Below, in pieces: positions 33,601 through 46,824 of a stretch of 64,000 nt of DNA (positions within the stretch are counted from its first letter, which is position 1; each line of letters opens with the position of its first letter). The stretch spans positions 19,874,922 through 19,938,921 of the forward strand of contig NC_092678.1 of NCBI RefSeq assembly GCF_964355755.1, given 5' to 3'. A program made the translations under genes and the position numbers. Source of the DNA: Antedon mediterranea. Taxonomy: Eukaryota > Echinodermata > Crinoidea > Comatulida > Antedonidae. The notes below the pieces were generated by a model. It saw only the letters and a list, made by a program, of their open reading frames with translations. It had not been told where the DNA came from and made no database searches.

Positions 33601-36600
33601 AAATATTATTTTATCAATCCCCTTCATTTGCACTTTTTGCGTTCCATACTTTAACGGGGCCGAGTTTACCGATTATTTTTTGGCCGAGTTGACGTGAGGC
33701 CGAGTTGACGTGAGGCCGAGTTGACTTGAGGCCGAGTTGACTTGAGGCCGAGTTGACTTGAGGCCGACTTGACTTTGGCCGAGACGGTTTAGGGCCGACT
33801 TGGATCGAAACCTGTCAAACATAAAAGAAATCTTAGAGTCGATGGCCTAGTTTTACAGCCGTCTAATAAACGTCACGTGATATTCGATTTTGTCGATAGG
33901 TGGCGGTATAAATTACGCAATATTTCACTGCATGACGATTGGTGTGTACTGCATGACGATTGGTGTGTACTGCATGACAATTGGTGTGTACTGCATGACC
34001 ATTGGTGTGTACTGCATGATGTTTGGTGTGTACTGCATGACGATTGGTGTGTACTGCATGATGTTTGATGTGTACTGCATGACGATTGGTGTGTACTGCA
34101 TGACCATTGGTGTGTACTGCATGACCATTGGTGTGTACTGCATGACCATTGGTGTGTACTGCATGATAAATGTTAACGACGATTGGTGTGTACTGCATGA
34201 CCATTGGTGTGTACTGCATGACCATTGGTGTGTACTGCATGACCATTGGTGTGTACTGCATGACCATTGGTGTGTACTGCATGACGATTGGTGTGTACTG
34301 CATGACCATTGTGAACTGAAGGCGGAGGAGGCGTTCCATACCAGAGGGCCCAGTTGGTGATCAGTGGCTGTGATGTACTAATACACCGGGGTAACCCCCT
34401 ACTCGTCTCGAAAGATGTACTAGGTTCTTTAAAGTGCACACGAGCAAGTTGTGTACACTGGACCTACGGTTTATAGTCCTTATCCGAGAAGACTCGTTCT
34501 ACCACCAGAACCATGGAGTAAGTGAGCCTCGAACCCCTGCCGATGTTATGGCTACGTGATTACGGTTCCACTGTCTTAACCGCTCGGCCACTCACTCACT
34601 TCTTTATTGTTCAATTTATAAAGCGCTTAGACAATCAAAAGATTGTCCCAAAGCGCTGAGAGAAAAAACAGAAAGAAATTAAAAAGAAAAAAGATGGGTT
34701 TTTATTTTTTTTAAGAGTGTTTTTTGAAAACTATGATAGAGGATGCATAGTTATTGTAATAGTTATTGTATCTAGAAAACTCTAGCATTAGCTGGATACA
34801 GTAGTTGTTGTTATATGCCTTATAGTATAATACCTGTGCATATACTATAGTACCTCTGCACATAGTACCTGCACAAATAGTACCTGTACCTGCGAACATA
34901 GTTCAGGCCTTGTCTTTTAAGGCGAGCAAGTGCGATCACTCGCCTAACACACTCCTAAACTGCCCTTGAGGAGTGCGATTTACAACACGCTTAAATTTCG
35001 TAAACTTCTACACACCAAAATACAAACAGCACACTTACAGCACCCCTGACTGTATTGAGGAGTGCAATTTTTTTAGCACACCTACAATTTAAAAAAAACA
35101 AGGCCTGTAGTTCCTGTGCACATAGTAGCTGCGCACATAGTAGCTGTGCACATAGTAGCTGTGCACATGCACATAGTACAGTAGCTGTGCACATAGTAGC
35201 TGCGCACATAGTAGCTGCGCACATAGTAGCTGCGCACATAGTAGCTGCGCACATAGTAGCTGCGCACATAGTAGCTGCGCACATAGTAGCTGCGCACATA
35301 GTAGCTGCGCACATAGTAGCTGCGCACATAGTAGCTGCGCACATAGTAGCTGCGCACATAGTAGCTGCGCACATAGTAGCTGCGCACATAGTAGCTGCGC
35401 ACATAGTAGCTATGCACATAGTTCATGTGCACATAGTTCATGTGACATAGTACAGTAGCTGTGCACATAGTAGCTGTGCACATAGTAGCTGCGCACATAG
35501 TAGCTGTGCACATAGTAACTAGCTGTGCACATAGTAGCTGTGCACATAGTAGCTGTGCACATAGTAACTGTGCACATAGTAACTGTGCACATAGAACCTG
35601 CGCACATACTATGTGCACAAAGTACAGTACAGTACCTGCAAGAATAAACTTTTTCTCCCATTAAGGACTCACATTAATAAATATTATATAGTCCAATAAC
35701 TGGTTGTTAAATAAATCATATTTTTATTCAGCCCTCACAATTTGCAAGAAAGTGTGTCGGCAATAAATCGCTGGCGCTGTACAATTCACGTCTGCATTAA
35801 CATATGCAATTTGTTAATGCAAATCAAATTCTATTCCTGTGTAAAGTATAAAGTCACTGGACGCTGTTGTTATGTAGGCGGGACTATCTATATAAATGAT
35901 TTTATGTACTAGATATTTTATTTAATTGTATATATTTATATGTAGAGTTCCTATTATACTGATTTACCCCTGCCTAGGACTCCTGAATGTTATATTTGAT
36001 GACGTCAAAAAACTAAAAGATGGATCTTTACTAAATTTACACCACATGTGGTCAGAGCAGAATCAATTCCATTTTTAAAGCTTTTGAGACCAGATCTAAA
36101 TTCATTATTATTATTTGCTAATTTTAGACCGTACATCAAAACTACAAGATGGATCTTTATCACGATTCTTGATCCTTTTTCTCTCTTTACTACTGGCGGA
36201 GGTTGCAACTGGTTGCTCCTGTTATTAAATATGTATTAAGAGAAAGAAATCGGATACTAAATCAGCTACTGTATGTGGTTGCTAGCGCCTTGAGCACTTT
36301 TAGTGGATATGTGCGCTATATAATTTTGTATTATTATAATTGTATTCAATCAAAAATTCTAAAAAAGTAAAATACTGCTTTGTGCTGCAGTGACCAAACG
36401 GCTGAATCGGCAACCAGAGACGTCATAGTAAACCAGCTACCTGAAATACAGAAACTTATGGAAAAAGGAGAGTTAGAGGTTGATAACATTGATGTGTTCT
36501 GTGAACAAGGGGTGTTTGACATCAACCAGTCTAGGAGAATTCTGGATGCTGGCAGAAAGGCTGGACTTGCTCTTAATTTTCATGGGGATGAACTTCATCC

Positions 36601-39600
36601 AATGGAAGCTGCTGAGGTACAATTTGGATATTTCAAATAATATGAAATATGATTCATTAGTCATCATAGGGTTTGACCATTATTAGATGGGTACAGTAAA
36701 CAAGCCCCTTTTTGAAGAAATCCCTTCAATGACGTTGGCCAATTATATTTTTTTATAGCAAACCAACAAAGTGTGCCCATAGTATTGGTGCCCCCTATGT
36801 ACCTTAAGCTTGGTTCCCACTAGAACGTAACGCAAGGACGTAAACGCAACGCAAGCGTTTTAACCAATGACAAGCGATAGCTTATTCGCTTGTGATTGCT
36901 AACTGTCTATAACTTTGCTTGTCATTGGTTAAAACACTTGCGTTGCATTTACGTCCTTGCGTTACGTTCTAGTGGGAACCAAGCTTTAGTGGTAAAACAG
37001 AAGAACCCAACAGAATATCCCCATAGGATTGGGTTACAAAATATATTGCCCTCTTGTTAGTTTCATAAGAAAGTGTCCCCTTAAATTGAGTGTAGTGTCC
37101 CAAGGGAGGTGTTCTAGTATTGCTCTTAGTGTCATCAAAGTTGTAGCATCTGTACTCTATACTGTAGTATGATTATCTTATTGTTTCCTTTGCAGTTAGG
37201 AGGAGAGCTAAAAGCTGAAGCAGTCAGCCACCTAGAGGAAATTAGCGATGCTGGAATGAAAGCTATGGCAGAAGCAGGGAGTGTGGCTGTCATTCTGCCA
37301 ACAACAGCGTACATTCTGAGGCTCAAACATCCTCCAGTCAGGAAGATGATTGAACAAGGGGTTCCTGTTGCTTTGGGGAGTGACTTTAACCCAAATGCAT
37401 TTTGTATGTCAATGGTTAGTTTCTTTCAAGTTACACTACAGTAGAACCCCTAATAGAAGTGTCCCCCTAATAGAAGTGTCCCCCTAATAGAAGTGTCCCC
37501 CTAATAGAAGTGTCCCCCTAATAGAAGTGTCCCCCTAATAGAAGTGTCCCCCTAATAGAAGTGTCCCCCTAATAGAAGTGTCCCCCTAATAGAAGTGTCC
37601 CCCTAATAGAAGTGTCCCCCTAATAGAAGTGTCCCCCTAATAGAAGTGTCCCCCTAATAGAAGTGTCCCCCTAATAGAAGTGTCCCCCTAATAGAAGTGT
37701 CCCCCTAATAGAAGTGTCCCCTAATAGAAGTGTCCCCCTAATAGAAGTGTCCCCCTAATAGAAGTGTCCCCCTAATAGAAGTGTCCCCCTAATAGAAGTG
37801 TCCCCCTAATAGAAGTGTCCCCCTAATAGAAGTGTCCCTCTAATAGAAGTGTCCCTCTAATAGAAGTGTCCCTCTAATAGAAGTGTCCCTCTAATAGAAG
37901 TGTCCCTCTAATAAAAGTGTCCCTCTAATAAAAGTGTCCCTCTAATAAAAGTGTCCCTCTAATAAAAGTGTCCCTCTAATAAAAGTGTCCCTCTAATAAA
38001 AGTGTCCCTCTAATAAAAGTGTCCCTCTAATAAAAGTGTCCCTCTAATAAAAGTGTCCCTCTAATAAAAGTGTCCCTCTAATAAAAGTGTCCCTCTAATA
38101 AAAGTGTCCCTCTAATAAAAGTGTCCCTCTAATAAAAGTGTCCCTCTAATAAAAGTGTCCCTCTAATAAAAGTGTCCCTCTAATAAAAGTCTCCCTCTAA
38201 TAAAAGTCTCCCTCTAATAAAAGTCTCCCTGTATAGGGGTTCTGCAATACTAACAGATATATGTTCCCTTGTTTGTTTCACTGGACTTGTATGCACTGGT
38301 ATTTCGGTAAACTTCCTCTATGAAGACCGGGTTCCCTGTGCACGCGAAGCGACTCCCATCAAGCGCGCAAAACTTAAACAGTTTGGCTATGGAGCAACTC
38401 CCAACGAATTCACAGAGTTCGGAAATATACGTGTTGCAATGGATTTGACGTTTGCACTAAAATCATTGTCATTTCAAAATTATAGTGTGCGTGTTTGCTT
38501 TAAAAGTGTACAAAAAAGGTGAAAAACATCGTCAAGTAAAAATTTAAGAATTGTCAGTGCGTACCTATTTTTTCACAAACTGCAATGACGTAATTTGTGT
38601 ACCATTTGATTGGTCAGTTTTAATGATCATAACGTTGAAGTTGAACTCGGTTTAAGTTCAATAATTGCAGATTTCAACGATTTATGACGTTCATTTTTAC
38701 CCCTTTTTCCTGTAAAAACCTTGAATCCTGTCAATTAAACGCAACTCGTAACATTCTGTCGACAGGAAAGCCAGCTTTACATGTAGTTTGTTCAGTGTGC
38801 TAGGAGTCAACAAAAATAACCCTATCATTTCAATTCTAGCCTTTAGTGATGCACCTCGCCTGTGTCAACCTAAGAATGTCGATGCAAGAAGCCCTTGTTG
38901 CAGCCACTATTAACGCTGCCGCTTCTCTATGTAAATCTTCAACTCACGGTTCTATCGAAGTTGGTAAATACGGCGACGTTTTGATACTAGACACACCAAG
39001 GTAAGTGGATCTGTTTTTGTTGTTAAAAACCGAGAACCATATTTTGACAACGGAATTAGAGATGTACAGTGTGTATGATTTCAGAACAATTGTGAGATTT
39101 CTGATTTTGCTGCCGTAAATTACTGTGATGTCATGTGTGCATAGCAATATCACTGTTGTTTTATTTTTTACGATTTATTTAAAAATAAATATATATATAT
39201 ATAAACAAATTATGTTAATTATAACAAAATTGTGGTATAGCAATGTGCTATACTAAAAACTACTTGCTAGCTGGACCGTTTATAGACTTATATATATATT
39301 TTATAGACTTTATAGGCTTATAGCAATCCACCCCAGATTAAATATATGGTCAAACATACAATATATATAACCAACGGTAACAACCACGCATTTATAGCTT
39401 TAAGGACAGAGTGAAGCTCCTAATCTGAAACAGGATATTTATGCCCACTCTGCTTTCTCCCGAGATTTCTCAAGGTTTGCGTATGTGTGTATGAAAACGT
39501 GTAATAAATCAAAAGATCAAACTATGTTACAAATTGTTGTAACAATTTATGCAGATTTGAAAAGGGTTACCATCTTTAAAGATGGTTAAAAAAATAATAG

Positions 39601-39990
39601 CCTTTTAATCCAGGGATTCTGTCAACACTTACGTAAGCCCCAGGCTAGTCATGCGCTTAACTCGACCGCAGGTGACATTGCTGACCTTCACAAACAAGTA
39701 GAGTAATACAGTACCAGCATCAATTTAAGACTTCCATATCAAGCAATCAACAAAGTCTCATTAAAAACATAATGATTTGCCATTTAGAACAGCAGCCTTC
39801 ACAAAAATTAAGTCCTCACTTGAAGATGCATCATGGATAGGAAGATCATTGGTCATTGCTCGGGTTGTTAAATTATATTTATTCTGCTTTTAGATGGGAG
39901 CATTTAGTATACCAGATGGCTAATCATGAAAGGTTGATTGAGTATGTGATCAAGCAAGGAGATGTCGCCTACCAACGGGACAAACGATGA
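30601..39990 (+). CDS. AMDHD1: Imidazolonepropionase, complete, 8 exons
   Basis: Exons: 30601-30752, 31342-31439, 31804-31868, 31967-32244, 36391-36616, 37196-37414, 38840-39000, 39894-39990. All introns are GT-AG and the phases close to 431 codons plus stop, close to the usual vertebrate length (about 426). The enzyme hydrolyses 4-imidazolone-5-propanoate to N-formimino-L-glutamate, the third step of histidine degradation, in the cytosol. Metal ligands of the amidohydrolase family are visible: HTH at 89-91 (in GLVDGHTHPVWAG), His262 in NFHGDELHP and Asp336 in ALGSDFNPNAF; CGAHS follows exon 4. The start at 30601 (MRTEKLLIRNAKQIVLVC) fits the family; upstream in-frame ATGs at 30517 and 30556 would add unrelated residues. 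A poly(A) signal lies at 40121-40126. Introns 4 and 6 carry large satellite arrays. Confidence 0.96.
32368..32725. repeat. 21-bp minisatellite, left arm
   Basis: Unit ATGCAGTACACACCAATCGT plus C, about 17 copies in two blocks separated by a short CACATTTATC spacer at 32581-32590. Variants at the CGTC position (GGTC, ACGTC, TTGTC). Confidence 0.9.
33928..34310. repeat. 21-bp minisatellite, right arm (inverted)
   Basis: The same unit on the other strand (GTGTACTGCATGACGATTGG), about 18 copies, also split by an ATAAATGTTAACG spacer at 34163-34177, mirroring the left arm. Confidence 0.9.
34345..34606 (-). mobile_element. tRNA-derived SINE
   Basis: Read on the minus strand, a tRNA-like head at about 34606-34515 shows an A box (TGGCCGAGCGGTTAAG) and a B box (GGGGTTCGAGGC) with class II (Ser/Leu-like) spacing. 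It is followed by a body containing CGGATAAGGACTATAAACCG, GGTCCAGTGTACACAAC and GCACTTTAAAGAACC. Body words of this kind recur in the conserved central domain of several marine metazoan SINE families (from memory). Its 3' part runs into the border of the 21-bp satellite arm, so SINE tail and satellite may be linked in origin. It is not a functional tRNA gene: the acceptor and anticodon arms do not fold cleanly. Confidence 0.72.
34620..34664. repeat. Hairpin repeat with AAGCGCTT ends
   Basis: AAGCGCTTAGACAATC and GATTGTCCCAAAGCGCT form an imperfect hairpin. Probably the 3' end of another interspersed element. Confidence 0.5.
35105..35625. repeat. 15-bp minisatellite
   Basis: Unit GTAGCTGCGCACATA. 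About 15 consecutive identical copies lie near 35185-35410, flanked by diverged ones (GTGCACATA forms) on both sides; weaker copies occur at 34837-34900. Because 15 is a multiple of three and the unit has no stop in several frames, it creates long spurious frames on both strands. Confidence 0.93.
36807..36985. mobile_element. Palindromic MITE, AGCTTGGTTCCC family, TTA target duplication
   Basis: Nearly the whole 179 bp folds back: AGCTTGGTTCCCACTAGAAC and CGTAACGCAAGGACGTAAA pair with their complements at the right end. TTA flanks both sides (36804-36806 and 36986-36988). Same family as 13340-13462. It lies in AMDHD1 intron 5. Confidence 0.88.
37438..38250. repeat. 17-bp minisatellite bounded by transposon-like inverted ends
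   Basis: About 46 copies of AGAAGTGTCCCCCTAAT. The variants are ordered: CCCCC with AGAAG on the left, then CCCTC with AGAAG, then CCCTC with AAAAG, and finally GTCTCC at the right. The array is bordered by CAGTAGAACCCCTA on the left and TATAGGGGTTCTGCA on the right, with TA outside each. CAGTAGAACC-type ends are typical of pogo/Tigger elements (established knowledge), so the array seems to have grown inside a small pogo-like element. In AMDHD1 intron 6. Confidence 0.9.
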
Positions 39991-42900
39991 TAAAACAAAT
40001 GAAATCGTAGACATGCTATAAGAACTAGGTAGCTAACTAGGCGACGGAGTCACTAGTCTGTTGTGAAGGTCTCTTGGTTGTCGGTGTTTACTGTTTTTGG
40101 CCACCCTTTAATAAGGTAATAATAAAATAAAACCGAATGTTGTTATCAATAACGAATCCAGAAATTGTGTATCGGGAGCTTTAAAATGCAGGTATAAAGC
40201 GATTGTTCAAACATAAAAATATATTCAAAATATCATAAATATTGTTCTGCCTTAATATGTGGTTATATACTAATTTGCACGGGTTGAGGAAGTATAATAA
40301 AAGTGCACTCTTCCCAAAAGTACTCGGACAAATTATTTTAAAAATAAACTAATTGTCTTAATATTTATGATATTTAAATAATTAAATAAATTGTGTCTTG
40401 ATGGAAATTTTTTGGGATTGTGAACCCACCCCCTACAGCAGACACACACGTTTTATGAAATAACAACATAAATTTATATGAACCTCGACTTAGTATAACT
40501 CTAACTATAGTTATTGATATAATATTCTGCAATTATGTTATTTGTGCCCTATCTTTTTTCTTTTTTTCTTTTCTTTCATCAATGTCTGTCAAAATTTGTC
40601 TTCGCGTTGGAACCAAATCCTTAGCCTTTTAAAATGTAAAATTATTCCTAAATAGAAAAAAAATAGAAAATTATATATATATTTTTGTTTACATGTATTT
40701 TTCTAATGTTAACTCTAAAATGACATTCTACAAGTTCAGTACAATTTTTATATCACCATTATGTATGTTTTTGTAATGGTTATGAAAATTTGGTATTTAT
40801 ATTGGTAATAGCTGTTTTTTAAAACTCTTAAAATTACCTTTATACGATTACAAAGGGTGTAAGTTGCGGGTTAAAGGACCCAAATACTATTGTGTGGAAA
40901 CATAAAGTAATCGTTTTATGGTCGTTTTTGAAAATGGTTAAAGTACCACCATACCATAAAGAATTATAGTATTTATTTGAGCAAATTTTTTTAGTCAATT
41001 AACAGTTTTGTCAATTAAGTTTTATTGTATCCTGTTTGTGACTAGTGTAAGTCAAGTATGCATTTCCTCAGTAAAAGTTGGGACATTGACATTAATTTGT
41101 GACCCAATGACACTAATTTTTTACACTTTTGTGACCTAATGATGCTAATTTGTGACACTTTTGTGACCCAATGACAATAATTTGTGACACTTTTGTGATC
41201 CAATGATAATAATATTGATACATTTGTGATCCAATGACACTAATTTGTGACACATTTGTGATCCAATGACACTAATTTGTGATCCAATGACACTAATTTG
41301 TGATCCAATGACACTAATTTGTGACGCTTTTGTTATTCAATGATACTAATTTGTGACACTAATTTGTGATCCAATGACACTAATTTGTGACACTTTTGTG
41401 ACCAAATGAGACATTTGTGATCCTATGACACTAATTTGTGACAAAATGATAATATTGATACATTTGTGACCCAATGACACTTACTGTATGGGTGACACTT
41501 TTGTGATCCAATGACACAAATTTGTGACACTTTTGTGACCCAATGATACTAATTTTTGACACTAATTTGTGACCCAATCATGTACTGTACACAAAATTGA
41601 ACCTTTTTACTTGTAATCATTGGTGAGAGGTGACAGTTCTTTTTACTTAAAGTGTACTGTACTTTAGAGTTCATTGCCTTACTATTCAGGATCTTTATAG
41701 TGGGTACCTGCATAATATAGTAACAATTCATCAGTTGTCTATTTTGTGGCTACTCACTATCTTTTTATTAGCTGGTTACAATTAGTGACATAACACAGAG
41801 ACCCGAGGTCCCTGGTTTAGGGACCCAAAGTGGCCCTCGTTTTTAGCCTTTTTAAAAATGTTTTAATGCCTTTTTTTTAAAACCTCTTGGCTCTGCTCAT
41901 GGCCCCCTTTGTTTACCCAGTAAGTGCTCATAGGCGTTACGCCACCAGTTATAAAATCAATAACCAAAATACAAAATGTTTCTTTTATGCGTAGGTGCTA
42001 TGTGCATGTTGAATTTTATTTTTAGTTTTGTCAATTTACTGTTAATTTATTACCCTAAGGTTCTCCAACCCAATTTCTGCCTGTACTATCCAATCATTGA
42101 CAATTTTCTGATTCAAAATATGTAATTCACTTAGGGATTATGGAGAGTAAATTTAATTTAATAGTTTAATATAATTTTTTTTTTTTGCATTAATTTTGTT
42201 TTTGCCAATTATAGAAATGTGTGTATAATGGCCATGGGAAATATTTCTTTTTCAACACCTCTAGCAAAATTTAGTCCAGCATTCAAAAAAGGTTCCGAAA
42301 CTTTTCTCTGAAGACAAACTAAACTATGGTGATATTTGATTCAGTTAATAATTAAAAAAATGTGTCGTAGTGTAATTCCAATCTAAACATTTATACTAAA
42401 CTACTTGAGCTAGGTTTCCACGCAGTTGCCGCCAAATATGCAGCCTTGACGTGGCCCTTCTTTTTTTTTGCGCATGCGATTACAATCTGGTTATGAATTT
42501 TACAAAAATCCTGCACCAAATTTGAAAAGGGTATAGCTATGAGAACCATATAATGTATTTCCCGTGGCCAGATGCAGTTTGATTTTGCTTCATTAATTTA
42601 CTTAAATACTGCGCCTTACTTGCCAGTGAGATGATTTACAGGGTTATGGTCAGTTTATTAAAATAGAACCAAAGTTAGGCTTCCAACAGTACTCCATTTG
42701 CTGTCGTTTAAACATTGTTGCAATAAAGGTTTGGACTTATCTATTACGTTTGTGTCTTTAGTGTTTATTTTACCACTCTACAGGATTTGTGTTTTTTCTC
42801 CGCGGTTCGTACTTGTTTATTGGCCACGAACAAGATCATTCATGCATTAAAGACTTTTTTTCAGTAGTTAGGTAGTTAACCTAATGTAATAACATGTCTG

Positions 42901-44179
42901 ATGACTCCCTAGACGGTGAAACAAGATGGTGGATATACGGTGGATAATTTTTGCTATAGCATGAAAATAAAACTGAAGTTAAATAAAAATATCAGAAATG
43001 TAATATTCAAGTTATATTACCTATATTTAGTCATCTGATAACATTTTTTACCACACCGTTTATTTTTCATAGCTTTTTAAAATGCCTCTCTATTTACAAA
43101 ATGTGTGTACAAAAGAATAGAGATTTTACTGTGTAATTTGAACTATCCCCCCACTGATAAGAAAGCGCTTATTTTCAACAAGCTTGTGTAACACAAATAA
43201 AATCCCAAAAATTATGACGCATAGGGAAAAATATAGATCGATAATTATTGGAATGTATGATCACTAGACATTTTTGGCCCGCACCTGGCCTTTAAAGAGT
43301 ACAGTAGCATTTGTAAATCATGGCCTATACCTCATTGGTCACTTATCGTGAAGACTGTTCATAAGTCTATGGTTAACTACTTGCGTTTTTAACTCCGGAT
43401 GTTTAATGGCTAACACTAACATCGTTCCGACACAAACATGCTTCGTGATAAGCTGAGAGTCTTAACACATGTTTCATAATTTTTTTAAACACAAATAATG
43501 TTGAATGCCAAGAGATTTTTAGTAATCAAGAGCGATGCTCTCTTTATTGTATACAAAACTAACAATTACACCTTCTAGTAAAGAAACGTACAGCAGGAAT
43601 ATAGATATTAAACTACCATATTTCAAGTTTTTTTATGCCGATATGCCCACTGTACATAAGTACATTCCATGTGTTAAAACACCAAGAACTTTATCTGTTA
43701 TCAGAGCTATGGTCTTGGTAAGTGAGCAAAAACAAGGCCCTATGTAGGTTTCTGGGCGCTGAACTAAAAACTAGGACCTGCAGTTGGTTTACTGGGCTAT
43801 GAACTAAACCTATGGTAGATTTCCTGGGAAGTGAGCAAAAACAAGGCCTTATGATGTATGATTTCTAGGCAATTAACAAAAACTAGGCCAAGGTACCCTT
43901 AAATAATTGATTCTTGAAAATTCTGTGGCCAGGTTCAAAAGGTTTTACTTTTTTCAACCACACTAAAGAATTAACACATTAAGATTTACTTCTCTATTTA
44001 TTGGGAAAAATCAAGGAATAGTAGGAGTAGACACGTACACGGACACCGAATTTGATATCTTTTACGATTCAACTTAAGGGACTTTCTGTCCAAGAATCTC
44101 CCGCACTTCCTTCAAGTTTATACATGTTTGTTTGAGGAAGATTATAAAGTTCATTTTTGTTCGGAATGTTCTATTTTTG
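39991..44179. other. Intergenic region between AMDHD1 and SNRPF (convergent genes)
   Basis: It contains the AMDHD1 3' UTR and poly(A) signal (40121-40126), a degenerate minisatellite (41095-41575) and the SNRPF poly(A) signal on the minus strand (43997-44002). I found no convincing gene; the frame at 43535-43747 shows no family motif or splice support. Confidence 0.6.
41095..41575. repeat. Degenerate minisatellite
   Basis: Imperfect tandem copies of words such as TTTGTGATCCAATGACACTA with lengths of about 18-32 bp. Less homogeneous than the AMDHD1 intron arrays, hence probably older. Confidence 0.8.
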
Positions 44180-45553
<1,374 letters not shown>

Positions 45554-46614
45554 AATTAAAACTGTGTAATTTCGCTAATAGTATAATAAAGTAGTCTTAT
45601 ATTGGTGACTATTTACAAAAAAGACCGGTACCCACGCGCGTTTATTGTACGTTCTTAAGCTACCAAATGAGGGCGCCATCATCACATACTTTTTCTTTTA
45701 TTAATATTAGTTTGATGATCTTTAATAAAAAAGATCACCTATTGTTATTGTATAAAATCTTTATTATTTCTCGTTTTTTTTTTAATTTTTTTTAAATACA
45801 TCAATTATTGAATACTAGACAATTGTCAATTAAGAAATTGTCCGCCGCTTTTAGTAAAATACAAAATATATACAGTAAAACCTAAAGTATTATTGACAGA
45901 TGTAGTATTTACAAGCAAAAAATGAATCCCGAAATTTATATTCCGTTTGAATGAAGAATATAACATAAGTGTTTAGGCCTACATCAAAATCTAATATTCG
46001 TTACAATATAGATTAAATGTGGTAAATAAGTCACATAGCATAGGCAATCTTCAGGAAAAACGTAGGCCTAGATAATGTTCACTGTTTACGTACCATGCCT
46101 TAGCAGACCTACCGTAAAATCGGTCAAGGAGCTATATTTTTATAATCGAAATGATGTGTTATCCTGTGTAGTTAATTCTTAAGTCTACAGAACACACTAT
46201 TTTCTTACAAACATTAACACAAGAAAATTCAACATAAAGAAAGGGGTTTGCAACGAAGAGATTACGAACAGAGAGACATTAAAAAAAAAAAAAAAAATCA
46301 CAAGTAAACTTTAGAAGTAGGACATTTAAACAGAAAAACCAATTCCCGTCTTGCTTTCCTGAAATGGGGGAAACGGTGTACTAAAGTATTATACAATTCA
46401 TTTGTAGACTATATATATACAACATTATAATAATACATGTTAATAAACCAATATAATGTTGATTTCTTTTTTACCAAGTCATGTTTCATTTCATACCTAT
46501 ACAATTTCTTTAGTTTGTAAACATTAATGTTTAAAAAACAAAAATTCTTTGTGCTGCACTTGGGGTAAAGCGTATGACATTTCGGTGCGCTTTGCAAGAC
46601 GTCACACAATCACC
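45554..46614. promoter_or_regulatory. Intergenic region between divergent SNRPF and the modular repeat gene
   Basis: About 1.06 kb separating two genes that start in opposite directions. The right half (from about 46250) is conserved in front of the second modular gene (from about 60800), including a CCTGAAATGGGGGAAACG word and GACGTCACACAATCACCATG immediately before the start codon. Promoters are expected here, but no TATA box is evident near 46600. Confidence 0.5.
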
Positions 46615-46824
46615 ATGGATAGAAATGTAAACGTACGCACGAAACAAAACCTCAAATGGCAACTAGCGACAGATGGCTGGTGAATAGCCCGATAAATATC
46701 GGTCGTTTTTCCAGTCTTTACAACCGTTTTCGGAAGTATTTTAATAAATTAATTGATATGCCTATTTCTCTTTGTTGTGGAATTAAACTCCGCCTTCCCA
46801 AATGTTTACGTAGAACAAGAATAG
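46615..46824 (+). other. Exon 1 of modular gene copy 1 with a 10-bp deletion relative to copy 2
   Basis: The CACCATGG start at 46615 matches the start of copy 2 (61135), but ten bases (CTTGTGCCGG in copy 2) are missing after GCGACAG. From 46615 the frame stops after 22 codons. The internal ATG at 46656 (CAAATGG) re-enters the conserved frame WLVNSPINIGRFSSLYNRFR. So this copy either starts at the second ATG or is weakened by the upstream frame. Confidence 0.8.

Larger units (their letters stand above)
32331..34345. repeat. Two-level giant inverted repeat in AMDHD1 intron 4
   Basis: The outer arms (about 32331-32815 and 33845-34345) share a GGAACGCCTCCTC border, a 21-bp satellite in opposite orientation, and an inner flank with TTTATACCGCCACCTATCGA. 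Inner arms (about 32950-33120 and 33600-33815) are built of degenerate AAGTCAACTCGGCC-type words, again inverted. The loop at 33120-33600 holds no gene. Many open frames arise because the 21-bp unit is seven codons without stops. Confidence 0.88.

Noticed and set aside
32368-34310. CRISPR array
   Set aside because: Units are contiguous 21-bp tandem copies without unique spacers, in a spliced animal gene.
32270-34439. Several frames with MQYTPIV, HAVHTN or VYCMTIG repeats
   Set aside because: They result from a stop-free 21-bp satellite on both strands.
34510-34606. Functional tRNA gene
   Set aside because: A and B boxes are present on the minus strand, but the arms do not pair properly and a SINE body follows.
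34991-35661. Frames with MCAAT, HIVAA or RSYYV repeats
   Set aside because: They result from a stop-free 15-bp satellite.
43535-43747. 70-codon frame upstream of the SNRPF 3' end
   Set aside because: No family similarity recognised and no splice or promoter support; AT-rich chance frame.
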